DNA from: Massilia rubra | Lineage (GTDB): Bacteria > Pseudomonadota > Gammaproteobacteria > Burkholderiales > Burkholderiaceae_D | Assembly: GCF_011682065.1 (NCBI RefSeq) | Contig: NZ_VUYU01000002.1 | Coordinates: 372,001 to 436,000, forward strand | Length of the DNA stretch: 64,000 bases | Reading direction: 5' to 3' | Part shown: positions 1 through 10,297 of the stretch, in pieces | Layout: every line of letters begins with the position of its first letter | How positions within the stretch are numbered: position 1 is the stretch's first letter | Program-made: the position numbers and the translations under genes | The notes under the pieces: model-generated | What the model saw: only the letters and a program-made list of their open reading frames with translations | The model's database searches: none | What the model was told of the DNA's origin: nothing

Positions 1-935
1 ACGTCAATGCGTGGGGCTTGCCGTATTCGGTACTGCTGTCGGGCGCGAAGATGGTCTATCCGGGCGCGGCGCTGGACGGCAAGTCGCTATACGAGCTGTT
101 CGAAGCTGAAAAGGTCACGTTCTCGGCCGGCGTGCCGACCGTCTGGCTGGGCCTGATCAATTATGCGCTCCAGAATCAGCTGCAGTTCAGCACGTTCCGG
201 CGCACGGTCATCGGCGGCTCGGCCTGTCCGCCGGCGATGATGGACACCTTGATCGACAAGTTCAATGTGGAAGTCATCCACGCCTGGGGCATGACCGAAA
301 TGTCGCCGCTGGGCACCGCGGGCGGCTTGCAGACCAGGCATTTGAGCTTGCCGAAAGATGCCCAGCGCAAGATTTTGCAGAAGCAGGGGCATGCGATCTA
401 CGGCGTGGACATGAAAATCGTCGACGACGCCGGTACGGAGTTGCCGTGGGATGGCAGTACTTACGGCCATTTGCTGGTCAAAGGCCCGTGGATCATCAAG
501 AGCTACTTCAAGAACGAAGGCGGCGACGTACTCCAGGATGGCTGGTTTCCGACCGGCGACGTGGCCACCATCGACGCCGACGGCTACATGCAGATTACCG
601 ACCGCAGCAAGGATGTGATCAAGTCCGGCGGCGAGTGGATCGGCACGATTGACCTGGAAAATATCGCCATGTCGCATCCGGCGGTGCTGCAGGCGGCATG
701 TATCGGCATCGCGCACCCGAAATGGGATGAACGTCCGCTGTTATTGGTGGTCAAACGTCCAGGGATGGAAGTGACGCGGGGAGAGATGCTGGCGTTTTTT
801 GAAGGCAAGATCGCCAAGTTCTGGATGCCGGACGATGTGGTGTTCATCGAGGCGCTACCGATGGGAGCGACCGGCAAGATTCAAAAGAACAAGCTGCGCG
901 ATCAGTTCAAGGCGCATCAGTTACCGGTGGTTTGA
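1..935 (+). CDS. Fatty-acyl-CoA synthetase (AMP-forming), C-terminal part
   Basis: The gene enters from the left edge already in frame (codons start at base 3) and stops at 933-935, so only about the last 311 residues are visible. They carry the adenylate-forming enzyme motifs in order: MTEMSPLG (around 291-314), the TGD of the A7 region (about 558-566), DRSKDVIKSGGEW (600-638) and the terminal GATGKIQKNK with its adenylation Lys (about 868-897). The family activates carboxylic acids to acyl-CoA with ATP. The GGEW box is followed by G and T where long-chain ligases usually have S residues. The neighbouring LIV-type importer and FadB-like enzyme suggest activation of an imported acid; the exact substrate cannot be read from this. 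Confidence 0.9.
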   Translation, partial: VNAWGLPYSVLLSGAKMVYPGAALDGKSLYELFEAEKVTFSAGVPTVWLGLINYALQNQLQFSTFRRTVIGGSACPPAMMDTLIDKFNVEVIHAWGMTEMSPLGTAGGLQTRHLSLPKDAQRKILQKQGHAIYGVDMKIVDDAGTELPWDGSTYGHLLVKGPWIIKSYFKNEGGDVLQDGWFPTGDVATIDADGYMQITDRSKDVIKSGGEWIGTIDLENIAMSHPAVLQAACIGIAHPKWDERPLLLVVKRPGMEVTRGEMLAFFEGKIAKFWMPDDVVFIEALPMGATGKIQKNKLRDQFKAHQLPVV

Positions 936-957
936 GTTAAGACGCTACCCCCAAAAC

Positions 958-981
958 GTCGTCCCCGCGAAGGCGGCTATT
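958..981. repeat. Degraded copy of the ATTCCCGC/GCGGGAAT repeat
   Basis: The sequence GTCGTCCCCGCGAAGGCGGC resembles one arm of the perfect inverted repeat at 1022-1100, with GTCC in place of ATTC on the left and a truncated right half. It begins shortly after the stop of the acyl-CoA synthetase gene. Confidence 0.55.
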
Positions 982-1021
982 TCAAAAGGGAAGCGCTCAA
1001 CGACTACCACCGCCTCCAGCA

Positions 1022-1100
1022 CCGTCATTCCCGCGCAGGCGGGAATCCAAGTTCGCTGCTATGCCACGGAATGGGATTCCCGCCTGCGCGGGAATGACGG
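1022..1100. repeat. Perfect 27-bp inverted repeat, each arm itself a palindrome (REP/dRS3-like)
   Basis: Bases 1022-1048 and 1074-1100 are exact reverse complements, separated by 25 bp. Each arm contains ATTCCCGC, a 4-base centre and GCGGGAAT, so each arm folds alone and the pair can also fold together. The core matches the general form of Neisseria dRS3 repeats (ATTCCC-N8-GGGAAT) and of REP sequences. No transposase is next to it. Related single arms occur at 958, 6392, 18494 and 29778. It could act as an mRNA 3' stabiliser or as a target for mobile DNA; neither is shown. Confidence 0.85.
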
Positions 1101-1286
1101 ATAAGAGTCTACCGCCTAGCGGTGATTTTAGCGTTTTGAGACAGCGCTCCTGCGCGGGGCCGACGTTATTGATACCGGTGGGCGTAATACGATTAACACT
1201 TAACAAGAGGTTTTCAGCATCAGGATGGGCAGCACTCGCTGCAAGGGCATCAGACCCGCATAGACAATAGAGAAGGATGGAGACGC

Positions 1287-2525
1287 ATGATCAAGACTAT
1301 TCGCCCGTTGACACTGGCTGTTTCGTTTGCATTGCTGTCGGCTGCGGCCCAGGCCGAAACCGTGAAGATCGCCTACATCGACCCTCTGTCGGGGCCTTTC
1401 GCGCCGGTCGGGCAGAACCAGCTGAAAAGCTTCCAGTTGATCGCCGACATGGCCACCCAGCAAAAATGGGCCGGCGAGCATAAACTCGAGGTGGTCGGCT
1501 TCGACAACAAAGGCAGCCCCCAGGAGTCGCTCACCCTGCTCAAAACCGTCATCGACCAAGGGTACCGCTACATCACCCAGGGCAGCGGCTCCGGCGTCGG
1601 CCTGGCCCTGCTCGACGCCATCAACAAGCATAACGAGCGCAATCCGGGCAAGGAAATCGTGTACCTCAACTACGCGGCCATCGATCCGGACATGACCAAC
1701 AGCAAGTGCAGCTTCTGGCACTTTCGCTTCGACGCCAATTCCGACATGAAAATGGAGGCGCTGACCTCCTACATGGCGCCCAACAAGGACATCAAAAGCG
1801 TCTACATCATCGGCCAGAACTATGCTTTCGGCCAGGCCGTCAGCCGCGCCGCCAAGGAATACCTGAAACGCAAGCGTCCGGACATCAAGATCGCCGGCGA
1901 CGACCTGCACCCGATCGCCCAGGTCAAGGATTTCTCGCCGTACATCGCCAAGATCAAGGCGTCCGGGGCCGACACCGTCATCACCGGCAACTGGGGCGCC
2001 GACCTGGCCCTCTTGATCCGCGCCGCCAAAGATGCCGATCTCAAGGCCAATTTCTACACCTACTACGGCGTCACCACGGGCGTGCCGACCGCCATGGGCG
2101 CGGCCGGCGCCGATCGCGTCAAGATCGTCGGCAACTGGATGGTCAACAACGACAAGTTCCTCGGCAAGGACATCGTCGAAGCGTTCAAGAAGAAATACAA
2201 CGACGATTACTACGCCGCCCAGACCCACAGCGGCATCGGCATGCTGGCCCAGGCCATCAAGACCGCCAAGACCACCGACCCGGTCAAAGTGGCGTTCGCC
2301 ATGGAAGGCGCCAAGTTCAACAGCATCAATGGCGAAGTCATCATGAACAAGGTCGACCACCAGTTGCAGCAGCCGCTGTACATCGGCACCTGGACCAAGA
2401 CCAACGGCAAGGACATCAAGTACGATCAGGAAAATACCGGCTACGGCTGGAGAATGGACAAGAAGATCGACGCCTACCTGGCGAACCAGCCGACTTCCTG
2501 CCAGATGAAGCGGCCCGGGGCTTAA
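1287..2525 (+). CDS. LIV-type ABC transporter periplasmic substrate-binding protein
   Basis: A 412-residue protein with a typical Sec signal peptide (cationic start MIKTIRP, hydrophobic core, cleavage expected after AQA at residue 23). It is followed by a type I periplasmic binding fold (Peripla_BP_6/LivK class) beginning ETVKIAYIDPLSGP. It would capture substrate in the periplasm for the permeases and ATPases encoded downstream. The family binds branched-chain amino acids, amides, aromatic acids and other carboxylates. The acyl-CoA synthetase upstream and the FadB-like enzyme downstream argue for a carboxylic acid rather than leucine. The start is supported by AGAAGGATGGAGA just upstream. 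A 169-bp gap precedes the permease gene. Confidence 0.92.
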   Translation: MIKTIRPLTLAVSFALLSAAAQAETVKIAYIDPLSGPFAPVGQNQLKSFQLIADMATQQKWAGEHKLEVVGFDNKGSPQESLTLLKTVIDQGYRYITQGSGSGVGLALLDAINKHNERNPGKEIVYLNYAAIDPDMTNSKCSFWHFRFDANSDMKMEALTSYMAPNKDIKSVYIIGQNYAFGQAVSRAAKEYLKRKRPDIKIAGDDLHPIAQVKDFSPYIAKIKASGADTVITGNWGADLALLIRAAKDADLKANFYTYYGVTTGVPTAMGAAGADRVKIVGNWMVNNDKFLGKDIVEAFKKKYNDDYYAAQTHSGIGMLAQAIKTAKTTDPVKVAFAMEGAKFNSINGEVIMNKVDHQLQQPLYIGTWTKTNGKDIKYDQENTGYGWRMDKKIDAYLANQPTSCQMKRPGA

Positions 2526-2694
2526 GCAGCGCTCCGGCTGCGGGATGCGCCGTCCGGCCACAAGCCGGCGGCCCGGTCCCGGCAAGACTGCAGGGTGGAC
2601 GGGTCCGGTTCCGGTAGTTGCGGCGCGCGTGTCCACCACCTTCGCGTTTCCGACCACGGTGGAGCCCGCACGCCCACCCAACCTGATCACACCT

Positions 2695-3639
2695 ATGGAA
2701 TTTACACTGTTCACCCTGCTGAACGGGATCAGTTACGGATTGCTGCTGTTCATGCTCTCGTCCGGACTGACCCTTATCTTCAGCATGATGGGCGTGCTCA
2801 ACTTTGCGCACGCCAGTTTCTACATGCTCGGCGCCTACATCGCCTATACCATCAGCAGCGTGCTCGGATTCTGGCCGGCGCTGGTGCTTGCGCCCGTCGC
2901 GGTCGGCCTGATCGGCGCGCTGGTCGAGCGCTACGGCCTGCGCCCGCTGCATAAATTCGGGCATATTCCGGAACTGCTGTTTACCTTCGGCTTGTCCTTC
3001 CTGGTGGTCGAGCTGGTCCAGCTGATCTGGGGCAGGGCGGCGGTGCCGTATCCGATCCCGAAGGAACTCGACGGCCCGCTGTTCACCCTGTTTTCGACCA
3101 GTTTCCCGATGTATCGCGGCTTCATGATGCTCGTTGCCCTCTCGATGCTGGCCGGTATTTACCTTGTACTCACGCGCACCAGGGTCGGGCTGGTGATCCA
3201 GGCGGCGCTCAGCCATCCGGACGCGGTCGAGGCGCTTGGCCATAACGTGCCGCGCATCTTCATGTGGGTGTTCGGCGGCGGTTGCGCGCTGGCCGGGCTG
3301 GCGGGCGTGATCGGCGGCAACGCATTTGTGACCGAACCGGGCATGGCGGCCACGGTCGGCAGCATTATCTTCGTGGTGGTCGTGGTCGGCGGCATGGGCT
3401 CGCTGGCCGGGGCGTTTTATGCCTCGATCCTGATTGGCGTGCTGCAAACTTTTGCCGTGGCGCTCGATTATTCACTGATGAGCCTGTTCAACGGCCTGGG
3501 CGCCAACATCACCACGGACACGCCCGGCTACGAGGTGCTCAAGCTGACCATCTCGCAGAGTGCGGCCATCCTGCCGTTCCTGCTGCTGGTATTGATCCTG
3601 ATTTTCCGCCCAAAAGGCTTGATGGGGACGCGCGAATGA
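2695..3639 (+). CDS. LIV-type ABC transporter permease (LivH class)
   Basis: A 314-residue, strongly hydrophobic inner-membrane protein with about eight membrane spans. It has the LivH-class features LTLIFSMMGVLNFAHASFYM near the N-terminus and a glycine-rich GGMGSLAGAFYA segment in the C-terminal half. The frame is open further upstream, but the ATG at 2695 (MEFTLFTLLNGISYG) is where family members begin, so the upstream extension is not used. The gene ends in an ATGA overlap with the second permease, indicating translational coupling. With the LivM-class partner it forms the transmembrane channel of the importer. Confidence 0.93.
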   Translation: MEFTLFTLLNGISYGLLLFMLSSGLTLIFSMMGVLNFAHASFYMLGAYIAYTISSVLGFWPALVLAPVAVGLIGALVERYGLRPLHKFGHIPELLFTFGLSFLVVELVQLIWGRAAVPYPIPKELDGPLFTLFSTSFPMYRGFMMLVALSMLAGIYLVLTRTRVGLVIQAALSHPDAVEALGHNVPRIFMWVFGGGCALAGLAGVIGGNAFVTEPGMAATVGSIIFVVVVVGGMGSLAGAFYASILIGVLQTFAVALDYSLMSLFNGLGANITTDTPGYEVLKLTISQSAAILPFLLLVLILIFRPKGLMGTRE

Positions 3640-4913
3640 GGCTCACCTACACCCCGCTGAACCTGGGCCGCTATCTCGTCTGGGGCGGCTTTGCGCTGCT
3701 GCTGGTGCTGGCGCCGCTGATCTTTTCCAAGGGAGCGGCGCTGTCGATCCTGTCCCAGATCGGCACGGTCATGATTTTCGGCCTGTCCTACAACATGTTG
3801 CTGGGGCAAGGCGGCATGCTGTCGTTCGGCCACGCCGTCTATTCCGGCCTGGGCGCCTTCTTTGCCATCCATGCCATGAACAGCAGCGGCATCGGCGCGC
3901 TGGTGCCGACCTCGCTCATTCCATTGGTGGGCGGCGTGGCCGGCATGGCTTTTGGCGTACTGTTCGGCTATGTGACGACCAAGAAATCCGGCACCACCTT
4001 CGCCATGATTACCCTGGGCCTGGTGGAACTGCTGTTTGCCTGTTCGCTGATGTTTCCCGGCTTTTTTGGCGGTGAGGGCGGCATCACCACCAACCGCGTG
4101 CGTGGCCAAGCCTTCATGGGCCTGACCTACGGGCCGCAGGTGCAGGTGTACTACCTCATTGCCGCGTGGCTGTTCGTCAGCACGGTCGCCATGTTCGCCT
4201 TCACGCAAACGCCGCTCGGGCGCATGGCCAACGCCGTGCGCGACAATCCGGAACGGGTCGAATTCATCGGCTACGACACCCAGTGGGTACGCTACCTGAC
4301 CCTGATCCTGTCCGCCTTCTTCGCCGGCATCTCGGGTGGGCTGTCGGCGATCAACTTCGAGATCGTCAGCGCCGAGAACGTCAGCGCCATCCGCTCGGGC
4401 AGCATCTTGCTGTTCGTATTCATCGGCGGGATTGGATTCTTCTTCGGCCCCTTGCTCGGCACCATCGTCGGCGTGTTCTTTTCGGTGATGTTGTCGGACT
4501 TCACGCCGGCCTGGCAACTGTACCTGGGCCTGTTCTTTATCTTGCTGGTGCGCTATGCCCCGGCGGGGCTGTCGAGCCTGATTTTGCTGCTGCTGCGGGT
4601 GGCGGGGGCGCGCAAGTTCGGACGCATCTGGAAGCCCTTGCTGGCGGTAAGCGCCTGCGCGCTGGTCGGAATGGTGGGCTTGGTGATGGGCATCGAGATG
4701 CTGTATCACCTCACCCTGGACGCGGCCAATGGCAGCGTCATGACCCGTTTCGGGCAGGCGATCGACACCAGAACGGTCGGGCCGTGGCTGGTGGCCGGCG
4801 CGTTCCTGCTGGCGGGCATTGTTGGCTACCGGCGCTTCCAGCCGGGATATGACGCAGTCTGGAGTGACGTCAATGCAGAAATCGTGGCCCAACAGCGCGG
4901 AGGTGTCGCATGA
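3636..4913 (+). CDS. LIV-type ABC transporter permease (LivM class) with C-terminal extension
   Basis: A 425-residue polytopic membrane protein starting at the ATG that overlaps the stop of the LivH-class gene. It has the LivM landmarks LGQGGMLSFGHAVY and TPLGRMANAVRDNPERVEFIGY (cytoplasmic loop contacting the ATPases), then ISGGLSAINFEIVSAENV. It is longer than many LivM proteins: after the core permease it has a further region with two more hydrophobic segments (about residues 330-350 and 385-405) separated by a soluble loop. The 3' end overlaps the next ATPase gene by 4 bases. Confidence 0.9.
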   Translation: MRLTYTPLNLGRYLVWGGFALLLVLAPLIFSKGAALSILSQIGTVMIFGLSYNMLLGQGGMLSFGHAVYSGLGAFFAIHAMNSSGIGALVPTSLIPLVGGVAGMAFGVLFGYVTTKKSGTTFAMITLGLVELLFACSLMFPGFFGGEGGITTNRVRGQAFMGLTYGPQVQVYYLIAAWLFVSTVAMFAFTQTPLGRMANAVRDNPERVEFIGYDTQWVRYLTLILSAFFAGISGGLSAINFEIVSAENVSAIRSGSILLFVFIGGIGFFFGPLLGTIVGVFFSVMLSDFTPAWQLYLGLFFILLVRYAPAGLSSLILLLLRVAGARKFGRIWKPLLAVSACALVGMVGLVMGIEMLYHLTLDAANGSVMTRFGQAIDTRTVGPWLVAGAFLLAGIVGYRRFQPGYDAVWSDVNAEIVAQQRGGVA

Positions 4914-5674
4914 CGACCGCCGCACTTGAATTGAAAGACGTGCGCAAGAGTTTTGGTCGTTCCGAAATTATCCGGGGCGCGAACCTGACCGTGCAAAAAG
5001 GCGAGCGCTGCGCCGTGATCGGGCCGAACGGGGCGGGTAAATCGACCTTGTTCAATTTGGTATCGGGTCGTTTTCCAATCAGCTCGGGCGATATCTGCCT
5101 CAACGGGAACAGTATCAGCGGCTTGCGGCCGTTCGAAATCAACCGCCTGGGATTATCACGCAGCTTCCAGATCAGTAATCTGTTCGACAAGCTGTCGGTG
5201 TACGAAAACCTGCGCTGCGCGGTATTGTGGTCGCTCGGGTATAGATACTCGTTCTGGCAGCGCCTGAACGGGCTGCGCGACGCCCACGAGCGCGCGGAAC
5301 AGGTATTGGAGCAGATCGGCATGCAGCGCCAGCGCAAGGTGCTGGCCGGGGTGCTGACCTATGCCGAACAGCGCGCACTGGAAATCGGCATCACCATTGC
5401 CGGCGGGGCCGATGTGATCCTGCTCGACGAGCCGACCGCCGGCATGAGCCGGTCCGAGTCCGATGCGGCGGTCGAATTGATCCGCAAGGTCACGGTCGGC
5501 AAATCGCTGGTGATGGTGGAGCACGATATGAGCGTGGTGTTCGGGCTGGCCGATAAGATCGCGGTGCTGGTGTATGGCGAGGTCATCGCCTGCGATACCC
5601 CGGCCAATATCCGCTCGAATGCGGCGGTGCAGGCGGCCTACCTGGGCCACGAAGGCAGCGAGGAAGCCGCATGA
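4910..5674 (+). CDS. LIV-type ABC transporter ATPase (LivG class)
   Basis: A 254-residue ABC ATPase. Walker A is intact (GPNGAGKST). Walker B and the following Glu are clear (ILLDEPTAGM). The signature loop is LTYAEQRALEI rather than LSYGEQ. The switch His is in MVEHDMSVV. In LIV systems two different ATPases pair on the permease dimer. The start overlaps the LivM-class stop by 4 bases and the end overlaps the second ATPase by 4 bases, so the four genes form one coupled unit. The second ATPase lacks the Walker A Lys, so this subunit may supply most of the ATPase activity. Confidence 0.93.
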   Translation: MTTAALELKDVRKSFGRSEIIRGANLTVQKGERCAVIGPNGAGKSTLFNLVSGRFPISSGDICLNGNSISGLRPFEINRLGLSRSFQISNLFDKLSVYENLRCAVLWSLGYRYSFWQRLNGLRDAHERAEQVLEQIGMQRQRKVLAGVLTYAEQRALEIGITIAGGADVILLDEPTAGMSRSESDAAVELIRKVTVGKSLVMVEHDMSVVFGLADKIAVLVYGEVIACDTPANIRSNAAVQAAYLGHEGSEEAA

Positions 5675-6375
5675 GCGCCATTCTGGAGATTAAGAACCTG
5701 CACGCGTTTTATGGCAAGGGACATATTCTGCACGGCGTCGATCTGCAGATCGGCAAGGGCGAGATTGTTTCCCTGCTGGGGAGGAATGGGGTGGGGCGCT
5801 CCACCCTGGTCAAGGCGGTGATGGGGCAGGTCAATGCGACCGGCTCGGTGCTGTTCAAGGGCGAGCAAGTGCTGGGCTTGAAGGCATTCCAGATCGCGCA
5901 TAAAGGGCTGGCGTATGTGCCGGAAAATCGCGATATTTTTCCCACCTTGACGGTGGAGCAGAATCTGATCCTGGGGCAGAAGAAGACGGGTGCGGTGGGG
6001 CGCTGGTCGCTGGACGATATGTACAAGATGTTCCCGCGCTTGCTGGAACGGCGCACCGTGGCGGCCGGTTTTTTGTCGGGCGGGGAGCAGCAGATGCTGA
6101 CCTTGTGCCGGAGTTTGATGGGCGATCCGGACTTGATCATGATTGATGAACCGACCGAGGGCCTGGCGCCGAAGATCGTGGCGCTGGTGGCCGAGTATTT
6201 GCTGGCGCTGAAGGAAAAGGGGATTTCGGTGCTGCTGGTGGAGCAAAAACTGGCCATTGCGCTGGAGATTTCGCAGCGGGTGTATGTGATGGGGCATGGG
6301 GCGATTGTGTTTGAGGGGACGCCGCAGGAGTTGAAGGCGGATGCGGGGGTACGGAAGGAATGGCTGGAAGTGTAG
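5671..6375 (+). CDS. LIV-type ABC transporter ATPase (LivF class) with Arg in Walker A
   Basis: A 234-residue ABC ATPase that partners the LivG-class subunit. The signature loop (FLSGGEQQML), Walker B (LIMIDEPTEGLAP) and the Q-loop region are intact. Walker A reads GRNGVGRST at residues 37-45: the invariant Lys at position 43 is Arg, encoded CGC, which needs at least two base changes from either Lys codon. Lys to Arg at this position usually impairs nucleotide binding or hydrolysis in ABC proteins. Either the site is degenerate, as in asymmetric ABC transporters, or the protein is weakened. The gene is the last of the transporter operon; no clear terminator follows. Confidence 0.92.
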   Translation: MSAILEIKNLHAFYGKGHILHGVDLQIGKGEIVSLLGRNGVGRSTLVKAVMGQVNATGSVLFKGEQVLGLKAFQIAHKGLAYVPENRDIFPTLTVEQNLILGQKKTGAVGRWSLDDMYKMFPRLLERRTVAAGFLSGGEQQMLTLCRSLMGDPDLIMIDEPTEGLAPKIVALVAEYLLALKEKGISVLLVEQKLAIALEISQRVYVMGHGAIVFEGTPQELKADAGVRKEWLEV

Positions 6376-6391
6376 GGGGCGCGACGGAACT

Positions 6392-6464
6392 GGGTTCCCG
6401 CCTGCGCGGGAACGACGGTCTTAAGGGTGGTGGTCACAGCAGACCTCCGTCCTTCCCGCGCAGG
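6392..6464. repeat. Pair of diverged ATTCCCGC/GCGGGAAT-type arms
   Basis: An arm with core GTTCCCGCCTGCGCGGGAAC lies at about 6394-6413, and a broken opposite-facing arm (CCGTCCTTCCCGCGCAGG) at 6447-6464. Together they look like a decayed version of the perfect inverted repeat at 1022-1100. The pair lies directly after the transporter operon, so the operon region is bracketed by repeat copies. Confidence 0.65.
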
Positions 6465-6549
6465 GCTCGGCGCCCCCGCAGTAACCCATAGCACCTAAGC
6501 TCATACAATACTGCCCGCCCTTCGCCGGAAACCCCTCACAAAAAATAAT

Positions 6550-6565
6550 ACGACCGTTCTATTAT
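6550..6565 (+). promoter_or_regulatory. Putative operator upstream of the FadB-like gene, 4 bp before a -10 TATAGT
   Basis: The 16-mer ACGACCGTTCTATTAT is followed after 4 bp by TATAGT (6570-6575), a good -10 element. The thiolase promoter at 23545 has ACGACCGTACTAAAAT, 4 bp, then TATTCT. Matching sequence and spacing in front of two beta-oxidation loci suggest one regulator, perhaps a TetR-family fatty-acid repressor. No such regulator could be assigned inside the window. Confidence 0.5.
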
Positions 6566-6610
6566 GATGTATAGTCGAAGACTGCTGAACCCACTAACAA
6601 AGGAAGAGAC

Positions 6611-8698
<2,088 letters not shown>

Positions 8699-8715
8699 TC
8701 AAGCGTTATCCCGAT

Positions 8716-8751
8716 AAAAAGGCAGCCCCGGTAATCCGGCGCTGCCTTTTT
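8716..8751 (+). terminator. Rho-independent terminator after the FadB-like gene (copy 1)
   Basis: The stem AAAAAGGCAGC pairs with GCTGCCTTTTT around a GC-rich loop, giving a run of A before and T after, so it could work in both directions. A near copy lies at 10944-10983. The two copies bracket the low-GC four-gene block. Confidence 0.85.
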
Positions 8752-8761
8752 ATTGGCCGCT

Positions 8762-9196
8762 CTAGTCCACTGAAAGCCCGCTCTCCTTGGCCATTTTCGT
8801 GACTATTTTTTTGACTCGCGCAAAGCCATCCTGATCCATTTTGACCCGCGTCGCCCCCATGATCACGCCGCCGTCATCGTCGATATAGATGACGTCGGAA
8901 TCTGGAACGGTAATTTTGACCCTGATACCGTCATCGATGAATGGCCCAGGCTTGGCTTTTTTGATCAATTCCAATATTTCCAGATATTTCTTATCCTGAA
9001 CACCAAGTTGCCCGATATATGCACACGACTGAGAAAAATTCGATATCTTCATCCCGATAGATGTTGCGACATCAAAAGGAACATGACAAAACACTGCAGT
9101 ACGCTTGTCCATCAGGAGATTTTCCTCTTTGATTCCACAAGATGTGAAAGACAGGCAAATCGCAACGCAATAGATAAGCTTGGTGGTTCTCTTCAT
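8762..9196 (-). CDS. Small predicted lipoprotein of unknown function
   Basis: 144 residues from the second in-frame ATG (MKRTTKLIYC). The N-terminus is a lipoprotein signal: Lys/Arg, a hydrophobic stretch and the lipobox LSFTSC, so Cys would be lipidated and the protein anchored to a membrane facing the periplasm. Two further Cys residues lie in the mature N-terminal half. No family was recognised. The GC content of the gene is visibly low (a sampled 60-bp stretch is about 43%), unlike the flanks, which suggests recent transfer. It is the last gene of a four-gene minus-strand block headed by an amidase, 19 bp after the DUF2867 gene, and might be an immunity-type or accessory protein of that block. 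Confidence 0.65.
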   Translation of the reverse strand: MKRTTKLIYCVAICLSFTSCGIKEENLLMDKRTAVFCHVPFDVATSIGMKISNFSQSCAYIGQLGVQDKKYLEILELIKKAKPGPFIDDGIRVKITVPDSDVIYIDDDGGVIMGATRVKMDQDGFARVKKIVTKMAKESGLSVD

Positions 9197-9215
9197 TCTT
9201 AGTGCCAATGCATGC

Positions 9216-9749
9216 TCAAGTCCTCATTTCTCTTACGGCCCTTTCCAGATTCGCCCGCATAATCACGCGATGAAACGGCGCAATCGTCGCAAGATAGATA
9301 CGTCCCAGTCTGTTATGGCAATGCACCACCGTGCCCGCGAGCAGCTCGCGACCATGTGCCGGATCGGCGCGAAGCTGGATGGTGACGCGGAAGTCGAGAT
9401 GCCGGTCATCCGCGCCCAGGATTACCTCCGTCGCGCTCTTTGACAGCAGCGGCAAGAAGCCGATCACCGGTCCACGCGCCGCGCCGGCAAGACCGACGGC
9501 GCGCGACGATGCGACGCCGACTGTCGTCATCGCCACATCGCGGACCCGCAAGAGCGCACGAATCCACCACGCCTGGCGCTCTAACGCGATGCGTGCCAGC
9601 ACCTCCAGATCATCGCTGGCCCCCACAGGCAGGTCAATGGCAAAGGCGTCCAACAGGTTCGCGTTCGCGTAAAGCGGCGCTAGCACGGTGTTGCTGGGCA
9701 TGGGCACAGCGCGGGCTTTGGTCGAGGTCGTGTTTCGGGGGAGGTTCAT
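9216..9749 (-). CDS. DUF2867 family protein
   Basis: A 177-residue soluble protein. The central part (YANANLLDAFAIDL near residue 27, then the R-x-A-W-x-IRALLRVRD region) and the late segment GRIYLATIAPFHR-x-IM resemble DUF2867 proteins, whose function is unknown. Nothing catalytic is evident. It sits between the amidase pair and the small lipoprotein on the same strand. Its GC content is closer to the chromosome average than that of its neighbours, so the block may be composite. Confidence 0.7.
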   Translation of the reverse strand: MNLPRNTTSTKARAVPMPSNTVLAPLYANANLLDAFAIDLPVGASDDLEVLARIALERQAWWIRALLRVRDVAMTTVGVASSRAVGLAGAARGPVIGFLPLLSKSATEVILGADDRHLDFRVTIQLRADPAHGRELLAGTVVHCHNRLGRIYLATIAPFHRVIMRANLERAVREMRT

Positions 9750-9783
9750 GGTGTCCAGGAGTGGAGGTGTGAGGAGGCATCAT

Positions 9784-9837
9784 CGATGCGGGCGGCCATA
9801 TCTCGATTAAGGAGTTGCCGCGAGTCTGCCCGCATCG
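9784..9837. repeat. 10-bp perfect inverted repeat in the gap before the DUF2867 gene
   Basis: CGATGCGGGC (9784-9793) and GCCCGCATCG (9828-9837) are exact reverse complements separated by 34 bp. The repeat lies in the 116-bp gap upstream of the DUF2867 gene. It could be an operator or a hairpin between transcription units; there is no T run. Confidence 0.4.
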
Positions 9838-9865
9838 CGTACGTCACTGATAGAGAAACCTGGCG

Positions 9866-10297
9866 TCATTTCTCCACGGCCGGGAATGCTTTCGCCTTGC
9901 ATTGCGGGCAATACAGGTAGACGGTTCGGCCATTGCTCAGCTTCAGCGACCCAGCGCGATACTGCTGGATCTCCCAGGTACCCGTGACGCCGCCTTTAAA
10001 GGTGACCTTGCCGCTCGCGTGGCAGGGCGACCAGTCGAGCATATGCAAGTAATCGTGTTCGGCAACTTCGGCGGCCTTGCCGATGTACTTTCGGACTTCC
10101 TGCGAGCTGAGTTTGAAATCTGCGCACTGCTCCGCAGGCTCTTTGGACGCCGGGGACGTCGCACCATTGTTCTCGATGGTGACCGTGGTGATCGGCGCAA
10201 GATGCGCATTGCGCATCTTCGGTTCGGTACCTGAACCGTCGGCCGTCGCTACAGACGCGCTTGCCGCTAACGCGAAGAGGAGGGGAGCGATTACCAT
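9866..10297 (-). CDS. Secreted small protein coupled to the amidase gene (candidate periplasmic immunity partner)
   Basis: 143 residues with a Sec signal peptide (MVIAPLLFALAASASVATA, cleavage expected near residue 19), so periplasmic. The mature protein has a Cys pair CPQC near the C-terminus and two other Cys, one in the CHASG segment. No known domain was recognised. Its ATG lies inside the 3' end of the amidase gene (7-base overlap), so the two are translationally coupled. A periplasmic partner made together with a peptidoglycan amidase is the usual arrangement for toxic amidase effectors and their immunity proteins; here this is inference from gene order only. Confidence 0.7.
   Translation of the reverse strand: MVIAPLLFALAASASVATADGSGTEPKMRNAHLAPITTVTIENNGATSPASKEPAEQCADFKLSSQEVRKYIGKAAEVAEHDYLHMLDWSPCHASGKVTFKGGVTGTWEIQQYRAGSLKLSNGRTVYLYCPQCKAKAFPAVEK

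Larger units (their letters stand above)
936..1286. other. 350-bp intergenic stretch with repeat arms and no gene
   Basis: No convincing coding frame is seen here. The first half holds one degraded and two perfect copies of the ATTCCCGC/GCGGGAAT repeat, listed separately. The second half (about 1101-1280) is unique sequence that must contain the promoter of the following transporter operon. No clear -35/-10 pair could be picked out. The Shine-Dalgarno run AGAAGGATGGAGA sits just before the ATG at 1287. Confidence 0.6.

Noticed and set aside
1022-1100. Possible CRISPR-like repeat pair
   Set aside because: The two units are in inverted, not direct, orientation, only two are present, and no cas gene is in the window.
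2545-2694. N-terminal extension of the LivH-class permease
   Set aside because: Pro/Arg-rich, no family similarity; permeases of this class begin at the ATG at 2695.
1200-2714. Long minus-strand open frame opposite the substrate-binding protein gene
   Set aside because: Low-complexity Gly/Val/Asp-rich translation, no family motif, and it mirrors the codon structure of a clear gene on the other strand.
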